Positions 32,380 through 43,511 of a DNA stretch of 64,000 bases are shown in pieces. The stretch spans positions 104,579,122 to 104,643,121 of the forward strand of contig OU015495.1 in assembly GCA_907164885.2 (NCBI GenBank). Direction: 5' to 3'. The notes below the pieces were generated by a model. That model was not told the DNA's origin. It saw only the letters and a list, made by a program, of their open reading frames with translations, and did not search any database. The position numbers were made by a program, and so were the translations under genes. The stretch comes from Dolomedes plantarius. Lineage: Eukaryota; Arthropoda; Arachnida; Araneae; Dolomedidae. The first letter of the stretch is position 1; each line of letters starts with the position of its first letter.

Positions 32380-32675
32380 TTGACTGTGAAATAAACGAAA
32401 TGCCAAGTTTTACTATCTGGATTACGTAAGTTAAAAGTCGGTAATTTGAAAGTCACCTGTTTTAGTGATATGGGTTTTGCAGCCAATTGAAATTAATAGT
32501 TCCCATGTATGAAGTGTGTTGTTTATAGATCAAGTTCTTGTGTTCTGGAGGATTTCAAACAACTCGAAGTTTGTCAACGATGCATCGTTGACAAATTTCC
32601 GAGTAATGAAGTTGCTCCGTATTCTCGATGAATGAAAGAGCTACAACTTGTGGCTGCCAGAACCTGATGTCAATA
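32380..32675 (-). repeat. Right member of a diverged inverted repeat pair
   Basis: Partner of 31180-31470. Read on the minus strand it carries the same blocks in the same order; a local palindrome GTCAACGATGCATCGTTGAC (32574-32593) is embedded in it. Confidence 0.65.
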
Positions 32676-33357
32676 AATAACTATGTGATTATAGAGCGGA
32701 TAGAGATGAATGTACGGCTTTCATATCTTGAACGTAGATAATCTATGCATTATCCTGTGTTGTAAATATGAGTTGGTTAATACGAGAAACATGATCCGGT
32801 TGCCAACATGTGGCGATATGACGCCAAAAAGGCTTTACAAATGGAAGAACCTTGTGTTGCAAATAAATAGTGCTCTTTTTAGCAAACCCAGAAACGAAAC
32901 TCCAACGCGCCAAACATTTGGCAACAAAAGATGGCTTGGCGGGAAACCGTATCTTCTATTTTAGTAGGTTTCAATTCTGAATATTTATACATGCTCTCAA
33001 TTTTCTTTTACATAATTTTTAAAGCTCTTAACAGTTTGTCTCTAATTTTTATAAATAATTCAATTTTTTTAGGAACTGAAAGACAAACTATTATTTCTAT
33101 AACTCTGCGTTTGTTTTTTTAAATTGATAACAAAAGTGTCGAATCCTGATTCACGGATTAGCATTTAGGAAGTATCTAGCGAAAGGGCAATCCATACTAA
33201 AAATCTGTAGCTATTTCAATACTTGCTTTGAGAATCTAGGATCGTTTCTGTTTTCAAACGCAGCTTTTAAAACGGTGGTTCGTAAACTTTTTGTTGATCA
33301 GGGACCACTTGTCAAAACAAAGTGTCGGGAGCTATCTTCCAACCACTCCTTTGAGTG
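32676..33357. other. AT-rich stretch, nothing recognised
   Basis: Short open frames at 32710-32964 and 32931-33122 show no motif. Confidence 0.5.
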
Positions 33358-33783
33358 GTAATAATTACAAGATAAAAAGAACTTTTTATATACCATGTTT
33401 TTAAATTTTCTGTTGAATCATATAAACTTGACAATTCTATGTATTAATACTTTTTAAAAATTTTTTTGATGAATTATCCCATCAACTTGAAAGAAACTGA
33501 AGTTAATTGGAAGTTAACTTGCATTTAACTTTTTGTTCCCGTTCCGGCCAATAGATGGCTGCACCAGTCTACAAAACAAAATTTACTGGAAATAACTGAA
33601 AATTAATTTAATTCTGCTTAAAGATGACTAAAAGTATTAAAAAAACGCATTGTCATCGTGTTCTGAGCTATTCTAAAAGTTTCAAATATCTAGCTAGTCG
33701 GGAAGTTAGTTAAAAATCGATTGCAAGATTTGTACTTGACAAACACACAAGAAAGCAAGTTAATAAAAACATGGTAAAAATGG
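33358..33783 (-). repeat. Dispersed repeat, right member of a 430-bp inverted pair
   Basis: Reverse-complement partner of 19866-20294. Both members have their TACCATGTTTTTATT end facing outward, so together they look like long terminal inverted repeats around the whole 20.3-33.4 kb interval, although two independent insertions would look the same. Confidence 0.75.
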
Positions 33784-33867
33784 GTTTTGTCGCTGGATGG
33801 GCAGGTGATATTTATTCCTGAATTCATTTTAGAAAATCTTGCCTAAATGCATATACTTGCATTTTAA

Positions 33868-34358
33868 GGCTGCTGTGTACTAAATTTATTGGATTCGCTC
33901 ACCTCAATGTTAACCTATGGAGAAAATGTGTCTACGGAATGCCCACTTGGATTTAAGGATTTTATTTTTTAATTGTACTCTGTAATAGAGAGAAATTTTA
34001 CACCTTGAGCCATTTTTCGTTTTAAAAAAATGCAAATATTTTGAAATTTAAACCATTCGGGGAAAAAATCTGGTAGAAGTTTGTTTTAAACACTTTTAAA
34101 TTCCTTTTGTGGACAAAATTTATAAAATGAATCCTGTTGCAAGGTGCAGAAAAGTTCAGGTATTGGATTATCAGCATCAGGCCCTGATTTTCCATTAGGC
34201 CCGGGCCCCCGAATGTTGGGGGCCCCAAAAAAAATTTAATTTTAAAAGAAAAAATTCCCAATTCAATTTTTTAAATTTTACCTTTTTTAATAGCAATTTT
34301 TTTATATATCCTTTCAAATTTGATTGAGTGAATCCAATAGGGTTAGCACACAGTAGTC
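33868..34358. mobile_element. TTAA-flanked MITE, family 2, copy 1
   Basis: TTAA at 33864-33867 and 34359-34362. Inverted ends: GGCTGCTGTGTACTAAATTT on the left and GACTACTGTGTGCTAACCC read inward from the right. Homologous along its length to 51290-51744 (shared aaatgaatcctgttgcaagg). It carries a later piece of hAT-like DNA from 34178. Confidence 0.82.
34178..34260. mobile_element. hAT-like terminal fragment
   Basis: CAGGCCCTGATTTTCCATTA followed by GGCCCGGGCCCCC resembles the end of a hAT element and is absent from the other copy of the host MITE at this point. The opposite end cannot be identified. Confidence 0.45.
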
Positions 34359-34362
34359 TTAA

Positions 34363-35333
34363 GTGATTTGTTTAAAGTTCCCCCCCCCCCCCCCCCAGAT
34401 AAAATGTACATGAAATGAAACTTGAGAGAAAGTTTTGTTTTTAAACTTTACAGTGTCTTTTAAAGTGAGTGCTTCAGCTGAGATCGCAGATCGTCGATTC
34501 CAATGTTAAGCTGTAAGAGAGATTTTGTGAATGCAGATTAGCAAGTGCCTGTTTTCGAATTCTGTTATCTATACTTGAAAATAGATTTTTATAATCTTGA
34601 AAGCAGATTTTCTAAGGTTTTTAAAAGAAGACAATTTTGTTGCAAAAGACATTAATTTCGGTTCGTACGGACTCCTAATAAGGTGAAACTCCTAACAAGA
34701 AATTTCACCTTTTCTAAAGGGCCTTTAGTCCTTTTTTTCCCGTTTACTAGCCGGTCCATAAAAATAACTTTTTCTCCCTCAGCTAGATAACAAGTCTTCA
34801 ACTGAGTACTGAACGGTTATCAATTTCTAAATTGGGTAATTAATATGAATAATTTAGTTTTTATAGCATATATCTTTAAATTTAAAGTGTTTTCAAATAA
34901 TATTGATTTAATTTATTAAAGGTTATTTTATTCTCTGAAACAAGGTTCTTACTGTCCCCAAAAAGCTCCCAATTTTCAGTTTCTATTTTGAAGGGACCTT
35001 ATAAAGCTTTCAAAAAATCCTTATTTTAGCTTTCAGGCCCTTTTTTTCCCTTTACTCTCTGTCCTTAGTCCTTAGTCGAAAAGTACTTGTATTTTTCGAC
35101 TAAGAAATAAGTTTTCAATTTATGACCGTTAACGAGTGGCTTTGGTGAAATGCAAATGATATTTTTATGAGTTTCGATCTTTTTTAAAAAAATATTGTTG
35201 ACATTCAAGCTTTAATATCTATCTATCTATAACCTCCCCACTCCTAAAATATAAGGCTTTATGACGGTAAATTAGTCAAGTTAAATGCTGGTGTCATCCT
35301 AAAACTGAAAAAAAATAGTTTTCATTTTTGAGG
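34363..35333. other. No gene; poly-C run and small hairpin
   Basis: Holds an 18-nt C run (about 34381-34397) and a 12-bp perfect hairpin (CTTAGTCGAAAA at 35071-35082, complement at 35093-35104). Otherwise unrecognised. Confidence 0.6.
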
Positions 35334-35512
35334 CAGTGGCGTAGCGAGCCTAACTGGCGCCCAGGGCACGATACCTTTTGGGCGCCCCTCCCGAAAAACA
35401 TAGTAATATAATATATAGAATTTGTCAAAAAGATAGACCATTTGGCGCCCCTCTGCGAGTGGTGCCCGAGGCATGATAGACTCCCCCTTGCCCCTCCCTC
35501 GCTGCGCCACTG
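35334..35512. mobile_element. hAT MITE with exact 8-bp target duplication
   Basis: 179 bp with ends CAGTGGCGTAGCGA and CAGTGGCGCAGCGA (read inward) and TTTTGAGG on both sides (35326-35333, 35513-35520). The GC-rich interior has no transposase; the minus-strand frame across it is the inverted repeat translated. Confidence 0.92.
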
Positions 35513-35520
35513 TTTTGAGG

Positions 35521-36350
35521 CGAGTTGAGTAAACTGTTCCCTATTTCTTTCGCGTTAAAATAAATAATCCTGCTTGGGAAGCCAAGCAATTCAGCTTTTC
35601 TTTTGCAATGAGGGTACGCGTTACTGTGTGAACATGTCTCTTTAACTCCCTTTAAACAGTTTGTTCACATATTAGTAAAAACACAATTTTTGGCCATAAC
35701 ACCAGAAATAATGGGAATTTTTGCACGCGGTTTGTTTTAAAAGAACACCTTCTAGTGTTTATCATATTTTTTTCAGAAAGTTTTAATTGTCCTACGACCC
35801 CTTAAAAACACTACTATAGGGTCCTAATAAAGTCCTTCAGGTTCGCTATTTTTGATTTCTGAAAATGAATACGAACGATTAAAAATTTCTTTCTGGTTAA
35901 AACAAATTAAGAATACAGAAAATCTGCTTCAGTACGTTCCTGAAAGTACTTTTTAAACACTTTGTTTTCTCACAGGACAACTGACGACATATTGGCTACA
36001 AAGCAACCAGTATGTATCCGAGGAAAGACGTACAAAGAGAAATAGAAAGCTACGATACTAGCTGCACGGTGCTGAAATTTTGTAACCTGTCATCAGTTTC
36101 TGGAGCTTATATCAGACTCTCTGTGCACGAAAGCTAGGGAAACAAATCAGGTAGTATGAAAAACCTTATTTATAGTTCATTTAATAACTTTAGAAATCTA
36201 AAATAGACGTTTGTTTAAAGTGAGCTCATTTTTCCCCGTCTGGAACAAGGCAAAAGAATAAAGTCAGGCAAAATGTATCCCACTGTGAAAGTTAAGAGCA
36301 ATACAGTAGAAACGATGGAGGGATTCTCGTGTCCTTCCACGTTTATATAC
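35521..36350. other. No gene recognised
   Basis: AT-rich sequence without recognisable domain, TIR or RNA signal. Confidence 0.55.
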
Positions 36351-38620
36351 GACTAGCGGTCCGTCCCGACTTTCTCCGGGTTGAACAAAATATTATACCA
36401 ATAAATTTCCAGTTGATAGCCAATAAATTGTAAATCTTTTTTTACCTTAATAATAACCTAAATGATACCTTAAATTAATTTTATGTTAGTTAATAATTAA
36501 AATAAATTTTTTAAAAGAAAAAGGCGTGCCGGAGAATGGCTAGGTTCAAACCGCTAGCGTCAGAACAGAAGCCCACCGCGATAGCACCACGATAACGATC
36601 GTTGAAATCTTCGGAACAAAAAGCGGTAGAAGACAGTAGCGGAAACAATGGAGATTGTTAGGATTAAGCCCCTAACTTTATTTCTACTGATCAGATATAC
36701 ATGATATATAGCATATGTCCATCTGGAATAATGTACCTTTCAAACAGTGAAAAGAATTTTTCAAATAGGTGCAGTGGTTCTGGAGATTACCCTCCACGTA
36801 CAAAATCGCTCTCTCTTTATATATATATACTAGCTGTACCCGTCCCGGCGTTGCTCGGGTAATGTAATTACCAATTTTTTAGTAGCCTTAACCCTTTGTT
36901 AATGGGCGTCGCTGTCATCCTTTTCCTCACCACGATACATTATTTTACCCATATAAATTTAATCCTTTCTGGCACATTTTAGCAAAATTTTTGACATAGG
37001 ATTACTAATCGAATATCACTGCAATAGCAATCGATTTCCTTGAAAGCGAATATATCACATCCTCCACATGCTGAAATTCTTTGAAATCTTCATAGATTTT
37101 TTCCACAAATACACCACAAATTATATGATATTAACTAAGTGCTGGCCAAAAAAATTACGGCATTACTAAATGCGATTTTTTAATCGATTATCAATGCAAT
37201 AGTAATCGATTTCCTTTAACCACTCAATCCCTCATAGAAAAAAAAAGCCCCAACTCATCACGTGCATTACGTCGAAAAACTGGTTTTTCTCCTAGCTTCA
37301 CCCGCTGTACCTTCGTCCGGAAATGAAGAACGAAATCTCCAAAATGAGATTTCTCGCAAGAGTTTCCGAATCATAAAATAAATTATTAAAAAATAACTAC
37401 AATTTGTAAATTAATTTTGGTTCTGGCTTTCGAAACTGTGATGTCTAGGGTCTCTGAGATAAAAATTTCGTAAAAATGTAACGACATTTACGTATCGATT
37501 CGACAATTTGGAAAAAAGGGTCACGGACAAAATCCCGTTTTTTTCCGAAAAACGGGTGCGTACAGGCGATCGAAAAAAAATCACAATTAATCGATAAATT
37601 AAGACAGACAATTTTAATTGTGATTTCCGTATAGTGTCATCTTTCCCGTATAGGCTCGTCCGAAAAAAAAAAAAAATTCTTGGACGGATACGTTAGGATT
37701 TACGGGGCTTTTACTCGTCCGGGAGCTCCAAATCGCGACTAAATATTTAATTACGGAAAATCTAATTAAAAAATCGAAAAAAGGGCTTCGAGGTGCATAA
37801 TGAGACCTCGGGAGGCATCTTCGTGTCGAATCTCAAGACTGTCCGACCTACCGTCTTTGCGCTGCGCCGCGAGCAGACAAAAACTCGGTCACACACACAC
37901 AGACTTTGCCTTTTATATATAAAGATATATAAGTATAGACTAGCTGAAAACCCGCGCTTTGCTACGGAGTACATTCAAATTAAATACAACGGTCAACGTA
38001 TGCAATTTATGCCAAAAAATAAATATATAAATTTATAATAAATGCGATGATCAATGTATACAATTGATGTAAAATATATAACTATCTATATATATATATT
38101 TATAAAAAAATCGTAAGGGATATGCATTTTTTTTGGATAATATCCAATCGTCTGCTGCATTAGAAAGAGAAAAAAAATTTTTTTTTGTCTATTTAGTTGT
38201 TACGCACGTGACGATAAATTTATTGAAAGTACCAGAAAAAGAAATCACGTGATCAGCATTTAATAAATTAAATTCTAAAAATTAATCTTAAAATTCACCA
38301 AAAATCAGGAAATGGAGGTAAAAATTCGAAAAAAATTTCATTTTGAAGGAATTTTTATGATCTTTCTCGTGATATAAATTTTATAACCCTCAATGTATTA
38401 TTTGAAATGCAAACGTAAAAAAAGTTTAAAACACAGCTTAAAAATTTAATTTAAAAAAATCTAAGAAGCATTTTTGAAAAATCTTTCTTAGTGCACCCCT
38501 ACACTATTAGAAGAATCGCCATGCAAAATTTCAACCCTTTAGGTCCAGCGGTTTGGTCTGTGCGTTGTATGTCAGTCAGTCAGTGAATGAATGAGTCAGT
38601 TACGGAACTGTTTTATATAT
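36351..38620 (+). repeat. Three head-to-tail copies of an unclassified interspersed repeat
   Basis: Starts at about 36351 (CTAGCGGTCCGTCCCGAC), 36830 (CTAGCTGTACCCGTCCCGGC) and 37940 (CTAGCTGAAAACCCGCGC). Each unit begins with a CTAGC...CCG core and ends in an AT tract. Unit 1 ends with a ggtgcagtggttctggagat module, and unit 3 with a related ggtccagcggtttggtctgt module. This layout is common in arthropod repeats, but I cannot assign a class. Confidence 0.6.
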
Positions 38621-38621
38621 A

Positions 38622-38823
38622 CAGTCGAACCCCGTTATAGCGACCCAGGTATATAACGAACTCCCGGATATAACGAACGAAAATTTTGGTCCCGCCGTTT
38701 TCCTATTGTATTTAATGCTAATTTATCCTTTTATAGCGAACCTCTGAAATCCCAAGAATCGGCTATAACGTACTTTTTTTTCAGTCGACTACTGAATTTT
38801 TTTTTATTTTAAAACACTAGGGG
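38622..38823. mobile_element. Tigger/pogo-like element, family A, cut by the assembly gap
   Basis: TA at 38620-38621, then CAGTCGAACCCCGTTATAGC. The next 180 bp match the right end of 16469-17361 read inward, including the tttggtcccgccgttttcct block. It runs into the N run. Confidence 0.88.
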
Positions 38824-38923
38824 NNNNNNNNNNNNNNNNNNNNNNNNNNNNNNNNNNNNNNNNNNNNNNNNNNNNNNNNNNNNNNNNNNNNNNNNNNNNN
38901 NNNNNNNNNNNNNNNNNNNNNNN
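38824..38923. other. Assembly gap (100 N)
   Basis: Exactly 100 N, a common placeholder for a gap of unknown size; it begins inside a repetitive Tigger element. Confidence 0.99.
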
Positions 38924-40256
38924 CCGAATTCAGCAATGAGTCACCTGACACGTTTGTATTCCGAAATTTCATAAAGTTTATACGTTTCGGTGCATTAGAA
39001 CATGTTGCTATAAAATGTCCACAGTAACAAGCTAAAAATATCCTTCATTGTTAATGACACCATACTATAGTATTTGAGTTCTACTTGAGTTTAGAGCGTT
39101 AAATATTTATATAAAATTCACATCGCACGTGGTCCATATCTCCCAAGAAAGAGCTTTTTGGTTCGGGGCGATCTCTTCTCAGGAAAGAGGAATCCACGAC
39201 GTTACACATTATAGATTGAACTTCTAGGTGCCTTACGTCCTTTGCGAGTACTTCACCGTAAGGATCAGTGGGCAGTTCTTTTGCTCGTTGCAGGAATATG
39301 GTGAGGTACTACTACTTTGCTGTACGAAATGAAATTTTTTTTCAATCTGTTCTCAGAAATATATTGAATTTTTCGAAAGAAAGCTTAGGAAAAAATTTTC
39401 ACAGCTTTCTCCAGTGGAAAATTGAACAAGAATGTCTTCACTGTTGACAATCCAAGCGTAAGATTTCTGAAATCATTTTTACTCTGCAGTTTGTTTGTTT
39501 TTAACAGAAAAAAGAAACATTCCTCAGTGTTTAAAAATGATTTTTCCTGTCTATAAAACTTTTCCAAGTAAATATTAACAATTGCTGATACACAAATAGG
39601 TTTCATACGGGCCAAGTGTTCCGAAAAAAACGTATTCGTTCCGTTTTTTAAGTTTTGTTACGAAAATACGTTTTGAAGCAAAAATGTCCCGTATTTTTAC
39701 TTCTGCAGCACCATCGCTTTTTCCCCCCTATATCGCGTTTTCGAGTTTCCCCTCCTAGCAGCTTACACTATACAAAAACTTCCTGGACAGCAAGCATCTT
39801 CTACAACGTTAGAAAGAAAGAGAAAGTCAACATCATGTGCTTCACCCAACTCTGTAAAACAGTGAAAGCCAACCTCACGTTCTTCTCAAAAATCAGCAAA
39901 AAAAAGTGAAATCATTTGCAGAGTCACCATCATTTACCAATAATATATGCATATTGCAGCGGGAAGAAAGAATTTTTCTTACATTAAGCTCAAATCTTGA
40001 TCATGCTTTAGCATTTTTTATGAAAAATGTGATTGTCATTTATGAAACATAATGTGATGTTTCAAGTGAAGAGCCAAAAGTTCATAAGATGAGAAGAGTT
40101 ATCGAATTTTTTCGAATTGTTGGTGAGATTTGGGAAAATATCTGTTAAAAATCAGAAGGATGATAAAGATTTAGTTATAGGATCCGAAACATCAGAATTT
40201 GTCAAAGAATTGGCTGAAAGCGAACTTTTACAGTTCTATTCTTGTGTTAGAAAATA
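38924..40256. other. No gene recognised
   Basis: On the minus strand, about 39104-39307 is open for 67 codons and less AT-rich (contains LPTDPYGEVLAKDVRHLE), but I recognise no family and there is no clear splice context. A further frame at 39655-39909 has no motif. Confidence 0.45.
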
Positions 40257-42453
40257 CAGTGGACGCTCGTTAATTCGAACTCAAAGGTTCTCAGAAAAAA
40301 GTTCGAATTATCCGATGTTAAGAGAAAATATATAACTTTAAACGTGTATCACTAAAGAAGAAAAATCTCCTTGTATGTATAACCCCAGAAAATATTTTAT
40401 ACTATGTTATCTAAAATTTAACATATTAATAAGCAATACAGGCTTACCTTAATCATAAAATGAAGCAGAAGATATGCAGTATAAAGTAAGCTTTTATTAA
40501 AAATATGAATAACACTTTTGGGAAAAACTGTAAAATGGATGTTTGGTTTTGTTTCTGATGTCTACATTGTTCAGCAAGCTTCTCGATTTGAAGTCAACAT
40601 TTCAATTCATTTTCAGAGGAAGGTTCTATCTGAATAAATGCTTTCAGAGTTTTAAAAGAGTCCATTATGGCTTGATCATTAGGACGCTTAACAGTGTCTG
40701 CATTATCTTCTGATTTCGTCTTCTCGGATAGTTTTTATTTTGTCATCGTCGCTCAGTTTTCCACAGACTTCCACGTCTTCATCTACCCTTATATATTCAG
40801 AAAAAGTAACGTTATTAAAGTTAAATATTTTTGAATTCAGAAAAATCTCTATAAATATCGTCACATTCTTCGATAGGATTGTTCTCTTCGGCCTACATAA
40901 AGTTAGCATGCCGAAAGCAATTACTAATTGTGCTTTCTTTAACATCATCTCATGCGGCGTATAGATCATTTATAGCTGTCAGCAGAGTAATGTCGTAATT
41001 TTCACTACAATGTAAAGAAAAAATGATTTGTTTTAAGAGTTTCTTACGATAATTTGTTTTAAGATTCTGGATGATTCCTTGATCCACTGCTTGAAGCTTC
41101 GCAGTTGTGTTTGGTGGCAAATATTCAACCTGTATGGAACTCAGTTCTGGAAGGTTATTGTGGCAGGTTGCGTTATCCACAAATAAGAGAATTTTACACT
41201 TTTGCATCGAAAACTGTTTATCTAATACTTTTAACCAGTAACTGAAGATGTCTTGTGTCATCCATGCTTTTGTATAGGAAAAATAATCAACAGGCAGTGT
41301 TTTAATTCCTTTAAGACTTCGTGGATTCTTGGACTTTCCAATCACTAATAATTTAAGCTTTTCGCTCCCATCCATATTAGCACAAACTAAAGCTGTAATC
41401 CTCTCTTTACTGCTTTTACCTCCTACGCAAGCATCCCCTTTAAAATGTAATGTCTTATTTGGCGGAAGTTTATAAAAAAGGCAGTTTCATCCTCATTAAA
41501 AATATCTTTAGGCAGGTAAGTAGAGAAAAGCCCTGGCAGTTTCCTACCGAAATTAGTGCATCCGTCTTCGTTTACATCAGAGCTTTGGCCACATACAGTT
41601 TGATAAGAAATATTGTGCATTGACTAAAATCGAGAAAGCCATCCATCACTGCATTTAAAATCTTCAATGCCCATTCGACTTGCCAATTCAGCCTTCGTCT
41701 GCACTAGGGGTCCATTTATCGGAAAATTTCGAGATCTAACATCCTGGAACCATAGCAGTAGAGCCTTTTCTAGATCTTGGGACGCATTTCTCATGCGTTT
41801 CCGTCCTCTAGCAAATTTTGATTTTTTCCATCGATCTAAAATTGACTACTTGTTTTTCAAATAAGTTGACAAGGTTTTTTTTTTAATTTCATAGTCAGCT
41901 GCTAACTTTGTTATACATTCGCCATTCTCTTTCTTTAAAATTTCTACCTTTGTCTCCAAAGTTAGGGTTTTGTACTTCTCACGTGTAGACATCCTGAATT
42001 TTTACACGTTCACACCACACACTGAGGAAGCACATTAACTTCTCTGCACTGCAGGCATAACTGACGTAGCTCCCTAGAATCTGTAGTAAAGACTGGTTTT
42101 TCTGAAATTCTAAGAAAATCGATACAAATAACGGAAAATCGCTTTGTCCGTTAATAAGAAGGACAATAGCCACTAACGTTTAGCGGAAATGCAATAGTCT
42201 AGAAATGCAGGCATGTGCCTCTTTACACAGAAAAGAAATACAGATCATTTTGACACAAAATAAATACAGCGTGTATTTTCTTCGTTAAACGAGGAAAAAG
42301 ATTTTTTTTGTCAAATTTTTAGTTCGAATTAACCGAAGTGATAAAAATTTAGTTCGAATTAATGAGATTTTTTAACATTAATTCCAATACAAGTTTTTCG
42401 GGGCCTTTAGATTAGTTCGAATTAACCGAGTTCGAATTAACGAGCGTCCACTG
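40257..42453 (-). mobile_element. Full-length Tigger/pogo element, decayed
   Basis: 2197 bp, TA at 40255-40256 and 42454-42455, inverted ends CAGTGGACGCTCGTTAATTC on both sides, with further GTTCGAATTA repeats inside the right end. It contains a degraded but full-span transposase on the minus strand. Confidence 0.93.
40510..41992 (-). pseudogene. Tigger (pogo-family) transposase pseudogene
   Basis: From ATG at 41990-41992 (MSTREKYKTLTLETKVEILK) it shows a Psq-type HTH, then after an in-frame stop a CENP-B-like HTH (KALLLWFQDVRSRNFPINGP) and the DDE_1 catalytic region. That region shows FNEDETAFF (first D), LLFVDNATCH (second D) and YLPPNTTAKLQAVDQG with the third acidic residue, then a C-terminal STISNCFRHANF and FKTLKAFIQIEPSSE. 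Several stops and frameshifts separate these blocks, so it is inactive. Coding order and spacing fit Tigger elements, relatives of CENP-B and jerky. Confidence 0.9.
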
Positions 42454-42936
42454 TATTATACAATATCTTGTTGCTCTTGTTTTTTTTTTTTTTAGATTCC
42501 GTCACGCGCTGTGTTCCTTATTTTTTTTCTTAGGAGGTTGGCAGCTATGAGGTTTTCATATTAGCCGAAAATGGCACAAAGTATATTTGAATTTTTATGG
42601 ATTTAAAATTATTACTTTAGATCTTATGTTTATAAAGTGACTTTTTCATTAATCAAAAATGGAGTAAATCATAAAAGGAAATTTAAGGAGAGGTTCATGA
42701 CAAAAAGTTTGTTTTTAGATTTTGAGATTTTTATTACAGATAATCAAACCCAAAATTGATAAAAAACGAGGGAAAAATTTAAACTATTCTACACTGTTGA
42801 AAACAGAGCAGTTTTAATGTTCAGCGTAATTGTTTCCACTGAAAAGACACGTATTTATCAATGTTTTAAAGTTCCGTTTACGATGTGTAGAGGCAATAAA
42901 AATTACAAATTTTACATTTCTGTGCCAAGTCTAGAC

Positions 42937-43503
42937 CAGTGATTCTCAACCACTGTGCCCCGCACTATAGTGTGCTGCCACTGCGGATACCCATACATAA
43001 GCGACGTCATAGACTAGTAGTTCAATCAGTTCTTCCTTCCTAGCGGGGACTGGCTGAACCAATGCACACGACTATTACAATTCTGGACTAGTAGCTGATA
43101 ACTCTGGACTATTAAATTTCGCATTAATGTAATTTGTACTTAAATAAAGATTTACTTTTTAATGCAATTTCATTTTGTATTTCAGTGAGGGGCCCCGGGT
43201 TGCCCAAATTGGTCGGCAGATCTGTACTGTACAGGCCCAAATGAAACATCACCGAACAGGGGAAATCAACCCTCGGCTGAGTTTGCAGGTTAAACAATTG
43301 CTTATGAACCGACCGTCCGGGAAGCGTAAATTGTGAATTATATTTAAGTGAAAATTATTTCGTATGCTATTTTTACAAAATATATTATAGGTACATCAAT
43401 TATCCAAGTAAAATTCTTTTAAATTTAACTTATTGTTAGTGTGCCGCCAAATTTTAAAATTATTAAAAGAACACCGTGACGATAAAAAGGTTGACAATCA
43501 TTG
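42937..43503. mobile_element. hAT MITE
   Basis: 567 bp. Ends CAGTGATTCTCAACC and CAATGATTGTCAACC (right, read inward), both followed inward by a GTG-containing stretch. Flanks GTCTAGAC (42929-42936) and CTTTAGAC (43504-43511) match at 6 of 8 bases, consistent with an old 8-bp duplication. It contains the SINE-like fragment at 43185-43300. Confidence 0.72.
43185..43300 (+). mobile_element. SINE-like element (family of 58992-59194), partial
   Basis: Matches the reverse complement of 58992-59194 over blocks CAGATCTGTACTGT, CACCGAAC and GGGAAAT(C/T)AACCCTC in the same order and spacing. It lies inside a hAT MITE; target repeats are not clear. Confidence 0.6.
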
Positions 43504-43511
43504 CTTTAGAC

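Noticed and set aside
34381..34397. Poly-C run, and G runs at 50391-50402 and 50706-50722, as regulatory G-quadruplex sites
   Set aside because: Single homopolymer runs in transposon-rich DNA with no adjacent promoter; no basis for a regulatory call.
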